NCBI RefSeq assembly: GCF_028765165.1
Contig: NZ_JARADB010000005.1
Span: 1-64,000, forward strand
DNA length: 64,000 bases
Reading direction: 5' to 3'
From: Paenibacillus sp. MAHUQ-63
GTDB taxonomy: Bacteria > Bacillota > Bacilli > Paenibacillales > NBRC-103111
Shown here: piece after piece, positions 16,622 through 25,663 of the stretch
How positions within the stretch are numbered: position 1 is the first letter of the stretch
How the letters are laid out: the number at the start of each line of letters is the position of its first letter
The notes under the pieces: generated by a model
Told to the model about the DNA's origin: nothing
Seen by the model: the letters and a program-made list of their open reading frames with translations, nothing else
The model's database searches: none
Program-made: the position numbers and the translations under genes

Positions 16622-17032
16622 TTACTCCTCCTGAATTAGCAACTTAATTCTGTATGTTCCCGCGTGCGTGCCTGATGCGTACAAATCATATTTCCATCTC
16701 GTGATGCCGATGCCGTGCACAGCCTCGCTCTTCAGCTCGTGCGTGTCGACTTCCAGCTCCAGACGGCCTTGCGGCGTATGATAAAATCCGATGCGTTTCT
16801 CGCCGGGCACAAACGTTTGCTCCGCTTGCACGTCTCCCTGGCGGACGATGCGGATCTGATTCTCTTCCAGCTTGATGAGCGTCACTGTGCGTCCAAGCTC
16901 ATTCGGTTCTTCTTCATAGCGGATGTAGGTGTGATCGCCTTTGCGGTACAGATCTCCCCGCGCCTTCTGCACGTTCGTCTCACTCCCGCTCCGGCTCTCA
17001 ATGCGAATGCGCACTCGCGTTTTATCCGTCAT
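16622..17032 (-). CDS. ywiB: DUF1934 family protein, YwiB-like
   Basis: The 136-residue protein is predicted as an all-beta single domain with family features such as YIRYEEE, the GEKRIGFYHTPQGRLELEV segment and a WKYDLY strand near the end. It corresponds to B. subtilis YwiB, a small beta-barrel protein encoded just before argS. The start is supported by GGAG about 10 bases upstream. Its molecular role is unknown; a link to translation is only suggested by the neighbour. Confidence 0.85.
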   Translation of the reverse strand: MTDKTRVRIRIESRSGSETNVQKARGDLYRKGDHTYIRYEEEPNELGRTVTLIKLEENQIRIVRQGDVQAEQTFVPGEKRIGFYHTPQGRLELEVDTHELKSEAVHGIGITRWKYDLYASGTHAGTYRIKLLIQEE

Positions 17033-17261
17033 GATTCGTCATTCTCCTATTCTCCATGTCCTAATGCGCCTCATGCCAAGATCAGGCAAATAAGGCAAGT
17101 CAGCTATTAGTTTATATGAAAGAACCAATGAATTCAATGTATGTCGTCGATCTCTGTCGGTAAAGACCCCTTTAGGTGCTGTATATAAGCAGCACCGATA
17201 GGAAGACGGCGATGCATGACCGGTTGGTCTGCCTGCCGGGGTCCTCCGCAGATGGGAAGCA

Positions 17262-17303
17262 GAAAGAGGATGTCCCTGCCATCCATGGCTAAGAACATCC
17301 TCT
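17262..17303 (-). terminator. Probable terminator of the DinB-family gene
   Basis: A 9-bp inverted repeat AGAGGATGT/ACATCCTCT lies 13 bases past the stop on the minus strand, followed by TTTCT. The 20-base loop and short T-tract lower certainty. Confidence 0.55.
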
Positions 17304-17315
17304 AGATCGATCAAG

Positions 17316-17819
17316 CTAAATCGCCGGTATCGGCATTCCGATGCTTGCCCACTGTTCTTTCGCGGGGCCGTAGGCGCCGATCACGGGTACACCGGCCTGG
17401 CGCATAAGAATCGTGAGCTGGCCCCGATGGTGGATCTCATGCTTCAGATAGGCGAACAGTGTCTCGCCGATCGTCCACTGCTGGCCGAACATATTCACCT
17501 GTTCCTGCAGCTTCGCATCTGTCAGCTGCGTTCGGACAGCTTCCAAGATCCCTTTCGTCGTGGCGCGATACGCATCCGCGATAGCCGCCGCTTGTTTCGG
17601 CGGTGTGGCAGCGGCTGACGGGGCCTCGAACTTCAGGCCGGCTCCGAGCAGCATGCCCCGATCGTTATGGACCAGGTGCCACGCTATGAAACCTAGCGGT
17701 CTGTAGCCTTCGGCTTGCGGCTGCTGCAAAGACGCATCGCTCAGTGCGTCCAGCAGCTGCTGGGTTGTTGCGGATTCTTGCCCGTATCCGGTAAGAAAGC
17801 TTTGTACGGTAGTAAACAT
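17316..17819 (-). CDS. DinB family protein
   Basis: The 167-residue protein is predicted as the four-helix DinB/YfiT fold, with metal-ligand candidates in the IAWHLVH helix and in HEIHHRGQL near residue 127, the typical three-histidine arrangement. DinB-like proteins are probable metal-dependent enzymes, some acting as thiol (bacillithiol) S-transferases; the substrate here is unknown. The ATG at MFTTVQ is chosen from GGAGGG 9 bases upstream; an in-frame extension of 21 codons exists but runs across that site. It appears monocistronic. Confidence 0.82.
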   Translation of the reverse strand: MFTTVQSFLTGYGQESATTQQLLDALSDASLQQPQAEGYRPLGFIAWHLVHNDRGMLLGAGLKFEAPSAAATPPKQAAAIADAYRATTKGILEAVRTQLTDAKLQEQVNMFGQQWTIGETLFAYLKHEIHHRGQLTILMRQAGVPVIGAYGPAKEQWASIGMPIPAI

Positions 17820-17935
17820 TGTTCTTTTCCCTCCGAGGTTTCGTTTCTGCACAGCTCTTGGAATTAGTGTAACACGGGACAACTGACAGCAGTATGGCAG
17901 TGTGGGGAAAATTTCATGCTGGCGAAGAGCGGCCC

Positions 17936-18154
17936 AGCCCCCGGCTCCGGCTAACGGACACAGCGGCGCTTATTCGCCGTTTTGGGCCCGCCTCGCGGCG
18001 CCAACGGACACACATGACGCTATTTGCGCATTTCAAGCGAGATTTCGCCTGGAAATCGGCAAATAAGCGCGCTGGTGTCCGTTAGATTGCCGACGGGGCC
18101 GTAGCCGCCGAAATAACGGCCGTGGTGTCCGTTAGCGAGCCCGCGCCCGGCGAG
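17936..18154. repeat. 219-bp GC-rich repeat, copy A
   Basis: This copy is matched by copy B at 18243-18461, offset exactly 307 bases, with 6 substitutions that I count by eye. It contains four 11-base units: CTAACGGACAC at 17951, CCAACGGACAC at 18001, and the reverse GTGTCCGTTAG at 18075 and 18125. The two forward and two reverse units make the copy a large imperfect inverted repeat. It lies between the DinB-family gene and speE, in sequence more GC-rich than its surroundings. Confidence 0.9.
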
Positions 18155-18242
18155 ACACGGCGGCGGCGAAGCGCCGACTCGGCCGAGTCGCATGCTGGCG
18201 GCGCCACGGCGAAGACCGGCCGGAGTCCAGGAGCCTCGGCCG

Positions 18243-18461
18243 AGCCCCCGGCTCCGGCTAACGGACACAGCGGCGCTTATTCGCCGTTTTGGGCCCGCCT
18301 CGCGGCGCTAACGGACACATGTGACGCTATTTGCGCATTTTCGGCGAGATTTCGCCTGGAAATCGGCAAATAAGCGCGCTGGTGTCCGTTAGATTGCCGA
18401 CGGGGCCGTAGCCGCCGAAATAACGGCCGTGGTGTCCGTTAGCGAGCCCGCGCCCGGCGAG
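18243..18461. repeat. 219-bp GC-rich repeat, copy B
   Basis: This is the second copy of the element at 17936-18154. Forward CTAACGGACAC units lie at 18258 and 18308 and reverse units at 18382 and 18432, spaced 50, 74 and 50 bases as in copy A. A shared GGCCGAGTCGCA segment also follows each copy (about 18181 and 18489), so the duplicated unit is longer than 219 bp but less well conserved beyond it. Open frames across the region look like by-products of GC-rich repeats. Confidence 0.9.
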
Positions 18462-18589
18462 TCCCGTCTCCGACCATGCCGCCTGCACGGCCGAGTCGCA
18501 CGCTGGCGGCGCCAACGCCAGCCGCGCATGCGGTCCACGGCGGACGCACTCGCCAATGCGCCAACCGCCGACGCCTTGCCGGCGAGCGC

Positions 18590-18634
18590 AAAAAAACCGC
18601 CAATTCCCCTTGTCTCCAAGAAGGCGCTGGCGGC
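18590..18634 (-). terminator. Intrinsic terminator of speE
   Basis: On the minus strand CCGCCA and TGGCGG pair around a ~25-base loop and are followed by seven T residues, starting about 10 bases after the speE stop codon. Confidence 0.65.
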
Positions 18635-18643
18635 TTAATCTTT

Positions 18644-19471
18644 TTATTTGATCAAATCTTCGACAAATTTAGGAAGAACGAACGCTGCTTTGTGCAGGCG
18701 TGCCGTGTAATACTTCGTCGGGAACTCCGGAATGGAAGCTTCCTCGACTTGCAGCGGATCGTGCTTTTTGCTGCCCATGGTGAACGTCCACAGCCCGCTT
18801 GGGTAGGTAGGAATGTTCGCGCTGTATACGCGTACGATCGGGAAGATTTCCTTCACATCGCGGTTCACCGTTTGGATCAGGTCCGCTTTGAACCAAGGGT
18901 TGTCCGTTTGGGCAACGAAAATGCCGTCTTCTTTCAACGCATCATAAATGCCTTGGTAGAAGCCTTTGGTGAACAGCTCGACCGCCGGACCAACCGGCTC
19001 CGTGGAGTCGACCATGATGACGTCGTATGTATTCTTGTGGTCATGAATGTGCATATAGCCGTCGTTCACGATAACTTCGACGCGCGGATTGTCCAACTCA
19101 CCGGCAATCGTCGGCAAATATTTCTTGGAGTACTCGATAACTTTGCCGTCGATATCGACCAGCACCGCTTTCTTCACCTTCGGATGCTTCATGATTTCAC
19201 GAATCACGCCGCCGTCGCCGCCGCCCACAACAAGCACTTGCTCAGGGTTCGGGTGCGTCACGAGCGCAGGGTGCGCAACCATTTCATGGTACACGAACTC
19301 GTCTCTGACCGTTGTCATAACCATGCCGTCCAGCGTCAGCATCGTGCCCCACTCTTCGGTTTCAATCATAGCCAGATCCTGGAAATCCGTTTGTTCTCTT
19401 ACATAAGTCTCTTTCACTTTGGCTGTAATGCCGAAGCTGTCCGTTTGTTTCTCTGTGTACCACAAATCCAT
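18644..19471 (-). CDS. speE: Spermidine synthase
   Basis: SpeE transfers an aminopropyl group from decarboxylated S-adenosylmethionine to putrescine. The 275-residue protein has the Rossmann-type VVGGGDGG motif, the acidic DIDGKVI loop and the VDSTEPVGP catalytic segment. The second ATG, starting MDLWYTEKQ, is preferred because GAAGGA lies directly before an ATG two codons earlier, giving proper spacing only to the second; this also matches B. subtilis SpeE. It is divergent from the class A PBP gene, as in B. subtilis, but no speB lies next to it here. Confidence 0.96.
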   Translation of the reverse strand: MDLWYTEKQTDSFGITAKVKETYVREQTDFQDLAMIETEEWGTMLTLDGMVMTTVRDEFVYHEMVAHPALVTHPNPEQVLVVGGGDGGVIREIMKHPKVKKAVLVDIDGKVIEYSKKYLPTIAGELDNPRVEVIVNDGYMHIHDHKNTYDVIMVDSTEPVGPAVELFTKGFYQGIYDALKEDGIFVAQTDNPWFKADLIQTVNRDVKEIFPIVRVYSANIPTYPSGLWTFTMGSKKHDPLQVEEASIPEFPTKYYTARLHKAAFVLPKFVEDLIK

Positions 19472-19604
19472 GTTCATTCCTTCTTTCGCCTCTATATTGG
19501 ATGAATAATGACTGACATTCGTTATCTCTAATCAGTGTTCCACCGGCCTCAAAAGTCATGCAAAATCCGCTCAACTTTCCCGACCCTTCATACGCACAAA
19601 TTGT

Positions 19605-19632
19605 ATTATAGTTCATTACCCCCAAAATGCAA
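19605..19632 (-). promoter_or_regulatory. Sigma-A promoter of speE
   Basis: On the minus strand TTGCAT (19627-19632) and a perfect TATAAT (19605-19610) are separated by 16 bases, about 135 bases upstream of the speE start. The long leader contains no obvious riboswitch. Confidence 0.65.
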
Positions 19633-19753
19633 TATTTTCCTAGGTCTTTTACCGATTTCACAAAAAATATTTACAATTTGTTGAATACGGACTGCCATGC
19701 TTTTCCATACTGGTTAATACGGCCTAAACCGGCATGAAAGGAGGCAGGATACG

Positions 19754-21856
19754 ATGTCCGATAACGAAAACAACCGTCAACCCGATACAGGCACACCCCC
19801 GAAAGCAAGGGAGAAAGAGGTCCCCGCGTCCATGCGCTGGATGCGCCGCATTAAGAAAATGTTTTCCTTCTTCTTCACCTCCTGCGTGCTTCTGCTCATC
19901 GCTGCGGCCGTCTTCTTCGTTTATTTGCGCGCTCAGACCCTCCCTGTCACCAAGATGCTGCAAACCTCCCAAATGTTCGATACGCATGGCGAGCTGATCG
20001 ATACGTTTTATTCGGGGCAGAACCGGCAGGTCGTCACGTTGAACGACATTTCGCCGTACCTCATTAAAGCTACGCTCGCTGTGGAGGACCAGCATTTCTA
20101 CGATCACTTCGGCGTTGATGTGAAAGCGGTGGCCCGCGCGGCGATCGTGAACGTGCAGGCGATGGCCAAGGTTCAAGGTGCAGGCACGATCACCCAACAG
20201 CTGGCCCGGAATTTATATTTGAATCATGACCGAACATGGACGCGGAAAATCAAAGAAACGATCTATGCGGTTCAATTGGAAATGCAGCTGAGCAAGGATG
20301 AAATTCTCGCCGATTATTTAAATCAAATATACTACGGTCATTCGACCTACGGCATCGAGACGGCTTCCGAGCTGTTCTTCGGCAAGCACGCCAGCGAGCT
20401 GACATTGGCCGAAAGCGCCATGATCGCCGGTGTTCCGAAAGGACCGCGATACTACTCGCCATACTATGATTTGCAAAATGCGATGGACCGGCAGAAGGTC
20501 GTTCTGCAAACGATGGTGCGCAGCGGCTTCATCACGCAGGAGGCAGCGGACGCCGCCGCCAAAGAGAAGCTGACAATTCAGCCGTTAACGAAGAAGAAGC
20601 CCGCAGCAGCCCCCTATTTCCGGGATTATGTGCGGACGCTCGCAACAGAACAGCTGGGCATTTCGGAGGAGCAATTCGACGAAGGCGGCATTCGCATCTA
20701 TACCACGCTCGATAAGAAAGCGCAGGATATCGCCGAGAACGTGGTGGCCAAGCAATTGAACGGCAAAACCGAGCTGCAAGCAGCCCTCGTCGCCATTGAC
20801 CCGCGATCCGGAGAAATCAAGGCGATGGTAGGCGGACGAGACTACTCGGAGAACCAGTTCAACCGGGCGCTCTCGAATACGAGACAGCCTGGGTCATCGT
20901 TCAAACCGATCGTTTATATGGTCGCTTTGGAGAATGGGTATACCCCTGTCACACAGGTGAAAAGCGAACCGACGGTCTTCACCTACGACGAGGGCCGGCA
21001 GCGCTATACGCCGAGGAACTTCAACGACCAATACGCTAACGCCAACATTGATATGCGGCAGGCGATCTCGAAGTCGGACAATATTTATGCCGTGCATACG
21101 ATTCTGGATGTCGGACCCCAGAAGGTCATTGATCTGGCCCGCAAGCTGGGCATCGATTCACCGATGAAGCCACTGCCGTCGCTGGCGCTCGGCTCCTTCC
21201 CGGTCAGCCCGCTCGAGATGGCTTCCGCCTTCGGCACGATTGCGAACCAAGGCATTCATAAGGAAACGACGGCGATTGTGCGGATTGAGGATGCCGGCGG
21301 CAAGATTTTATATGAAGCGAAGCCGAAGGAAGAGCAAGTGCTCAATCCGGCCGTCGCCTATGTGATGACGAATCTGATGGAGAGCGTATTCGAGGAAGGC
21401 GGTACGGGCAATCGGGTTGCCGGGACAATCAAGCGGCCGATTGCGGGCAAAACCGGAACGACCGACACTGACGCATGGCTCGTCGGCTTCACGCCTGAGC
21501 TCGCTACCGCCGTATGGGTCGGCTATGATAAAAGCCGGGACATCTCAACCGTCGAGTCCCACCTGGCCTCGCCGATCTTCGCGGAATTTACGGAGCAGAC
21601 GCTGGAGGCGATACCGCCGAAGCTGTTCCCAACTCCGGAAGGCGTCACCAGCGTCTATATCGACCCCGCGAGCGGCAAGCTGTCCAATGAGGACTGCCCG
21701 AATGCCCATCTGGAAGCTTTCCTTGCCGGCACGGAGCCGACGACGTACTGCACGGGCAAGCCCGCCAAGCCGGCCGCCGGCGAGGACGGCAAGAACCCGG
21801 CCAAGGGCCAAAACGGTTCTTGGTGGAACGACCTCAAGCGCTGGTGGAACGACTGA
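19754..21856 (+). CDS. pbpG: Class A penicillin-binding protein (glycosyltransferase/transpeptidase), PbpG-like
   Basis: This bifunctional enzyme polymerises glycan strands and crosslinks peptides outside the membrane. The 700-residue protein has a cytoplasmic tail, one membrane segment (about 37-58), a GT51 domain with EDQHFYDHFGVD and GAGTITQQLARN, and a transpeptidase domain with SSFK (SxxK), SKSDN (SxN) and KTGTTD. The C-terminal tail is Lys/Pro/Gly-rich. It is divergent from speE and next to ywhD, matching B. subtilis pbpG (PBP2d), which acts in spore germ-cell-wall synthesis; the paralog choice rests on synteny. AAAGGAGG precedes the ATG. Confidence 0.92.
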   Translation: MSDNENNRQPDTGTPPKAREKEVPASMRWMRRIKKMFSFFFTSCVLLLIAAAVFFVYLRAQTLPVTKMLQTSQMFDTHGELIDTFYSGQNRQVVTLNDISPYLIKATLAVEDQHFYDHFGVDVKAVARAAIVNVQAMAKVQGAGTITQQLARNLYLNHDRTWTRKIKETIYAVQLEMQLSKDEILADYLNQIYYGHSTYGIETASELFFGKHASELTLAESAMIAGVPKGPRYYSPYYDLQNAMDRQKVVLQTMVRSGFITQEAADAAAKEKLTIQPLTKKKPAAAPYFRDYVRTLATEQLGISEEQFDEGGIRIYTTLDKKAQDIAENVVAKQLNGKTELQAALVAIDPRSGEIKAMVGGRDYSENQFNRALSNTRQPGSSFKPIVYMVALENGYTPVTQVKSEPTVFTYDEGRQRYTPRNFNDQYANANIDMRQAISKSDNIYAVHTILDVGPQKVIDLARKLGIDSPMKPLPSLALGSFPVSPLEMASAFGTIANQGIHKETTAIVRIEDAGGKILYEAKPKEEQVLNPAVAYVMTNLMESVFEEGGTGNRVAGTIKRPIAGKTGTTDTDAWLVGFTPELATAVWVGYDKSRDISTVESHLASPIFAEFTEQTLEAIPPKLFPTPEGVTSVYIDPASGKLSNEDCPNAHLEAFLAGTEPTTYCTGKPAKPAAGEDGKNPAKGQNGSWWNDLKRWWND

Positions 21857-21876
21857 CCGCGCGGTTTCGGAAAACA

Positions 21877-21916
21877 CAAAAAGGCAGAACTAAGCGCGTC
21901 TTAGTCTGCCTTTTTG
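21877..21916. terminator. Bidirectional intrinsic terminator
   Basis: AAAAAGGCAGAACTAAG pairs with CTTAGTCTGCCTTTTT, with A-rich and T-rich flanks on both sides. It lies between the convergent PBP gene and ywhD and can work in both directions. Confidence 0.85.
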
Positions 21917-22026
21917 CTGTCCTAGTATATGAGGTAACATACACTAGGGTCTAGTATACCCGGTTCACAAGTGCGTAACAATGGATGACACATAATGTTC
22001 ATAATCTCTATGAAGCCTTGCTGCGA

Positions 22027-22518
22027 TTAGGAAAGGGCATCTTTCAACGCTTGGTCCGAGCGGTTCCACCATTCCACATTATGGGCGATAAGCCGATCTT
22101 TGAGCAGGGCGCGCTCGTTATCGGACAAGCCTTCGAGGATGAATTTGCGCTTCATGGCCGCATCCATTTTGTTCACGTGGTCGGCAAGAATTTTCCATCC
22201 TTTGCGCGCTTCCGTATCCACCAGCATTTCGCAGGCCGACATGCCGGCATAGTAAGCACCCTCCTCGGTGCGGTCTACCGCCACCCACACGATCCAGGCT
22301 TTACGACCGTTCGGCACGTCGTCCTTGTTCGTCGAGAATTTGATCCCTTTCTCGATTTTACTCTTCGCATGAAGCGTCCCCTCATCCAGATACGCCTCAT
22401 CGCCGTCAATAATAATTCCCGAAACGTTGCTAAGATCGATCGCTCCGGCACCGAAGCCTTTGTGATTCACTTTGGAGCTTACTATATTCAAGGCCAGCTT
22501 CTTTTTGTCCGCTTCCAT
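22027..22518 (-). CDS. ywhD: YwhD family protein
   Basis: The 163-residue soluble protein corresponds to B. subtilis YwhD by sequence character (GGAIDLSNV-like GAGAIDLSNVSGIIIDGDEA segment, then KAWIVWVAVDR) and by its place beside the PBP and spermidine genes. Its function is unknown. The ATG starting MEADKKK is favoured since GGAAGGTG lies 6 bases upstream; a GTG five codons earlier overlaps that site. A Lys/Asp-rich C-terminus ends in a tryptophan pair. It converges on the PBP gene. Confidence 0.85.
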   Translation of the reverse strand: MEADKKKLALNIVSSKVNHKGFGAGAIDLSNVSGIIIDGDEAYLDEGTLHAKSKIEKGIKFSTNKDDVPNGRKAWIVWVAVDRTEEGAYYAGMSACEMLVDTEARKGWKILADHVNKMDAAMKRKFILEGLSDNERALLKDRLIAHNVEWWNRSDQALKDALS

Positions 22519-22723
22519 GAGAACACCTTCCACTCTTCGTAATGTTAAAATGACGCTTTGCTTTCATTGTAGCTAAAGTCCATCTCCAGAACAAGAGCCG
22601 TGCATCCTGCCCCCGCCAGGCCGTGCCGGCATGCTTGCCAACAATTCTTTTCAGCTCATAGAAATAATCCCCAGGTTGTCTACATATACATGCTGTAGAT
22701 GCTTGTTAGGCGGGGTGAATCTA

Positions 22724-24724
22724 TTGAGTGTTCTGTTCAAAAACCGCAAGGTACAATGGTTCGTGGTTATGCTCCTTGCAGCAGGCGCCGTCCTGCTGTC
22801 TGAAACTTTGCTCCCATCCGCAAGTAAACCGGTACTGCCCGTCGTCTCGCGGGACGAACCTTCAGCTCCGGCACCGGACATGCAGCCCGCGGATCGCGGC
22901 AAGCCCCCGGAGAAGCAAACGCCGGAACCGCTCAGTTACCGGATTGCGGAATATCACATGAACGTTGCCTATACGCCGGAGACAAGGCAGCTCCAAGGGC
23001 AGCAGACCTTTACATGGGAGAACCCCGGCACCGTTCCTGTGCAGGAAATTTACCTTCATTTGTATCCGAACGCTTTCGCTTCTAAGAAAACGACATTTAT
23101 GCGCGAATCCGGCGGCAAGCTGCGCCAAGATGAAGCAACGGACGATAGCACCGGACGAATGGACTTGCTTTCCGTGAAATCGTCCGAAGGTGAGGATCTG
23201 ACGCCGCGTATGGCGTTCGTGCAGCCCGATGACGGCAATAAAGACGACCAGACGCTGCTCAAAATCCCGCTGTCGAAACCGGTTGGAGCCGGAGAACGCG
23301 TCACCCTCAAGACGGAGTTCCTCGTCAAGCTGCCCGCAGCTTTCGCCAGAATGGGCTATGTGGATGACTTCGTCATGGCCGGGCAGTGGTTCCCGAAAGT
23401 GGCGGCTTATGAGCGCGCAGGCACAAGGGGCCGTGCCGAGCCGGGCTGGAATCTCCATCAATACCACGGAAATTCCGAGTTTTACGCCAATTTCGGCCTT
23501 TATGATGTGAAGATTCAAGTACCGGCCAATTACACCGTAGCGGCTACCGGATTCCCGGTGAAGCCTGCCGTGACGGAGAACGGTACGAAGACGTACCAAT
23601 TCTACGCCGATGACGTGCATGATTTCGCCTGGTCGGCATCGCCGCATTTCGTGTATGTGGAAGAGCCCTTCTCTACACCGCAAATCCCCGGCGTCAAGAT
23701 TAAGCTTTACCTCGATCCGAATCATCAAGAATTGAAGGACCGCTATATGATCGCCGCCAAAAAGGCGCTGTCCCGGTACAGCCAGTGGTACGGAACTTAT
23801 CCCTACTCCACGCTCTCGATCGTCGTTCCCCCTCCGGGCGGCAACGGCGCAGGCGGTATGGAGTATCCGACCTTGATAACCGCATGGGGAGCCAGCGATA
23901 AGAATCCGGACCTCGATCTGGAACGCGTCGTCGTTCATGAGATCGGACATCAATACTTCTATGGACTCGTAGCCACCAATGAATTCGAGGAGGCGTGGCT
24001 GGACGAAGGATTCACCTCCTATGCCGAGGACAAAGTAATGGAAGCTGACTTCGGGCAAGCCCCTAATCTGCCTGTGGAATCAAGCTACATCACTTCCCCC
24101 CTTGCCCTGCAAAAAAATGCGTGGACGTACGGAGGCCACGATCAATATGCGGAAAATGTTTATACGAGAGGCAAGCTTGTGCTGAAAGCAATTGAAAAGC
24201 AGGTTGGCGCGAAGACGATGGACCGCATCATGCGCACTTATTTCCAGCGATGGGAATTCAAGCATCCATCCACCCGCGACTTCCAGGCGGTCGTCGAAGA
24301 AGTGACGAAGACGAAGTGGGACGAATTCTTCAACGCTTACGTCTACGGTTCGATGATGATGGACTACACCGTCGAGAGCATTCGTGTGAAAGCCACCGGC
24401 AGCAAAGGAACGGGACCTTATGAGAGCTCCGTCCTCATCTCCAAGCGCGGCGGCAACTCGCCCGAGGTGCCGATTCAATTCCATTTCGCCGACGGGACGA
24501 TGCTGGACAAAACGTGGGACGGCAAGGAGAGCAGCATCGAGTTCAAATTAACGCACACCACGCCGGTCGACTGGGTCCGCATAGACCCGAACTATACGCT
24601 CATCCTGGAGAACAAACATATCAATAATTTCATGCAAACTGAAGTGGACACCAAGTGGAAAATCCGCTGGAACCTCGGCATCATCCAATTCCTGCAGGCT
24701 ATCTTTGGGTGGGTCGCCTGGTAG
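22724..24724 (+). CDS. M1 family zinc metallopeptidase, membrane-anchored
   Basis: The 666-residue protein has an N-terminal membrane anchor (about 12-30), a Pro-rich linker, a beta-sandwich aminopeptidase-N-like region, and the gluzincin site HEIGHQYFYG with the third zinc ligand Glu in the NEFEEAWLDEGF segment 19 residues on. A GGMEY exopeptidase-type motif precedes it, so it is likely an aminopeptidase facing outside. I prefer the TTG start with GGGGTG upstream; the frame is open for 31 more codons and a GTG lies three codons before. The next membrane-protein gene follows after 55 bases. Confidence 0.88.
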   Translation: MSVLFKNRKVQWFVVMLLAAGAVLLSETLLPSASKPVLPVVSRDEPSAPAPDMQPADRGKPPEKQTPEPLSYRIAEYHMNVAYTPETRQLQGQQTFTWENPGTVPVQEIYLHLYPNAFASKKTTFMRESGGKLRQDEATDDSTGRMDLLSVKSSEGEDLTPRMAFVQPDDGNKDDQTLLKIPLSKPVGAGERVTLKTEFLVKLPAAFARMGYVDDFVMAGQWFPKVAAYERAGTRGRAEPGWNLHQYHGNSEFYANFGLYDVKIQVPANYTVAATGFPVKPAVTENGTKTYQFYADDVHDFAWSASPHFVYVEEPFSTPQIPGVKIKLYLDPNHQELKDRYMIAAKKALSRYSQWYGTYPYSTLSIVVPPPGGNGAGGMEYPTLITAWGASDKNPDLDLERVVVHEIGHQYFYGLVATNEFEEAWLDEGFTSYAEDKVMEADFGQAPNLPVESSYITSPLALQKNAWTYGGHDQYAENVYTRGKLVLKAIEKQVGAKTMDRIMRTYFQRWEFKHPSTRDFQAVVEEVTKTKWDEFFNAYVYGSMMMDYTVESIRVKATGSKGTGPYESSVLISKRGGNSPEVPIQFHFADGTMLDKTWDGKESSIEFKLTHTTPVDWVRIDPNYTLILENKHINNFMQTEVDTKWKIRWNLGIIQFLQAIFGWVAW

Positions 24725-24779
24725 GCGCCCCACTCTCAATTAACGCTTACGAGGCAAGTTTTCCTTAGGAGGGAACCCC

Positions 24780-25598
24780 GTGAAAACCTATCTCAACTAT
24801 GGCTTCAGGGAGGCATTGCGGCAGCCCTTCGCCACCATTGTCTTGTTCATCTATCAGATGGGCTGGGGCATCCTGCTCTATAAGCTGGTGCAGGGGGTGC
24901 TCGTCCCGCTTATGCACCGCTATCCCGGCGGCGACCAGCCGAAGGAATCGCTGCACCTCTTTCTCGCGGAGAGCCAGTTCCAGCTGATCAAAACTGACCT
25001 CAGCCACTCCTACCTCTGGTGGCTAGCCGTGCTGCTCCTGATTCGCATGCTGCTCACCCCTGTGCTGAACAGCGGCGTCTACTATTCGCTCACGCATACG
25101 GATCAAAACGCCGGTTACCGCTTCTTTCGCGGCATCAAGGAGCTGACCTTGCCCTTCTTCATCGCCTATTTGACTCGCCTGGCGCTGTCCCTGCTCCCGC
25201 TGATCTGGCTGCTGCCCAAAGCGCAGCGCCTATTCGCGCACAGCACCTCCTACGAAGAGGCCGTCCTCCACTTGCTGCCTTGGCTTGCAGGCATGCTCGT
25301 TTACGGCTTCCTCCTGCATCTGCTGTTTATGTATGTCCAGTTCGCCATCGCAGCCCATATGGGCATTATATCCACCTTAATGACCTTCATGCGGCATTCG
25401 CTGCCGATTATCGGTTTGTCGCTCATTCTTCTGCTGAGCTCAGGGCTTCTGACGGGGATTACCGTCACGGCAACCTATCTGTGGGCAGGGCTTGCGGCGC
25501 TGATGATCTACCAGCTCTTCCCGTTATTCAACATCTTCCTGCAAATGTGGGCGATTTCGTCACAATACCAGCTGCTTACAGCGAAAAGCGAAGGGTGA
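24780..25598 (+). CDS. Integral membrane protein of unknown function
   Basis: The 272-residue protein is strongly hydrophobic with about six predicted membrane segments (near 15-40, 80-98, 120-145, 165-190, 205-230 and 235-262) and no motif I recognise. It starts at GTG behind a strong TTAGGAGGG. It lies 55 bases after the M1 peptidase on the same strand and is followed by a terminator, so the two likely form an operon; a shared role is only inferred from that. Confidence 0.8.
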   Translation: MKTYLNYGFREALRQPFATIVLFIYQMGWGILLYKLVQGVLVPLMHRYPGGDQPKESLHLFLAESQFQLIKTDLSHSYLWWLAVLLLIRMLLTPVLNSGVYYSLTHTDQNAGYRFFRGIKELTLPFFIAYLTRLALSLLPLIWLLPKAQRLFAHSTSYEEAVLHLLPWLAGMLVYGFLLHLLFMYVQFAIAAHMGIISTLMTFMRHSLPIIGLSLILLLSSGLLTGITVTATYLWAGLAALMIYQLFPLFNIFLQMWAISSQYQLLTAKSEG

Positions 25599-25617
25599 AG
25601 CTCCCCGCTGGTATGCA

Positions 25618-25663
25618 AGGTTATCCGCCAGGTCCGTTCGGATCTTGGCAGATAACCTTTTTC
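25618..25663 (+). terminator. Intrinsic terminator after the membrane protein gene
   Basis: AGGTTATC and GATAACCT arms enclose further pairing GGTCCG/CGGATC and are followed by TTTTTCC. It ends the M1 peptidase/membrane protein transcription unit. Confidence 0.85.

Noticed and set aside
17936..18461. CRISPR array
   Set aside because: The repeats are in both orientations, unevenly spaced, and whole 219-bp blocks are duplicated; there are no uniform spacers and no cas genes.
18476..19504. 342-codon plus-strand frame over the repeat block and speE
   Set aside because: It runs antisense to speE and begins in GC-rich repeat sequence without a ribosome-binding site.
22862..24058. 398-codon minus-strand frame
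   Set aside because: It is antisense to the M1 peptidase gene that carries HEIGH and its Glu ligand; the shadow protein has no domain character.
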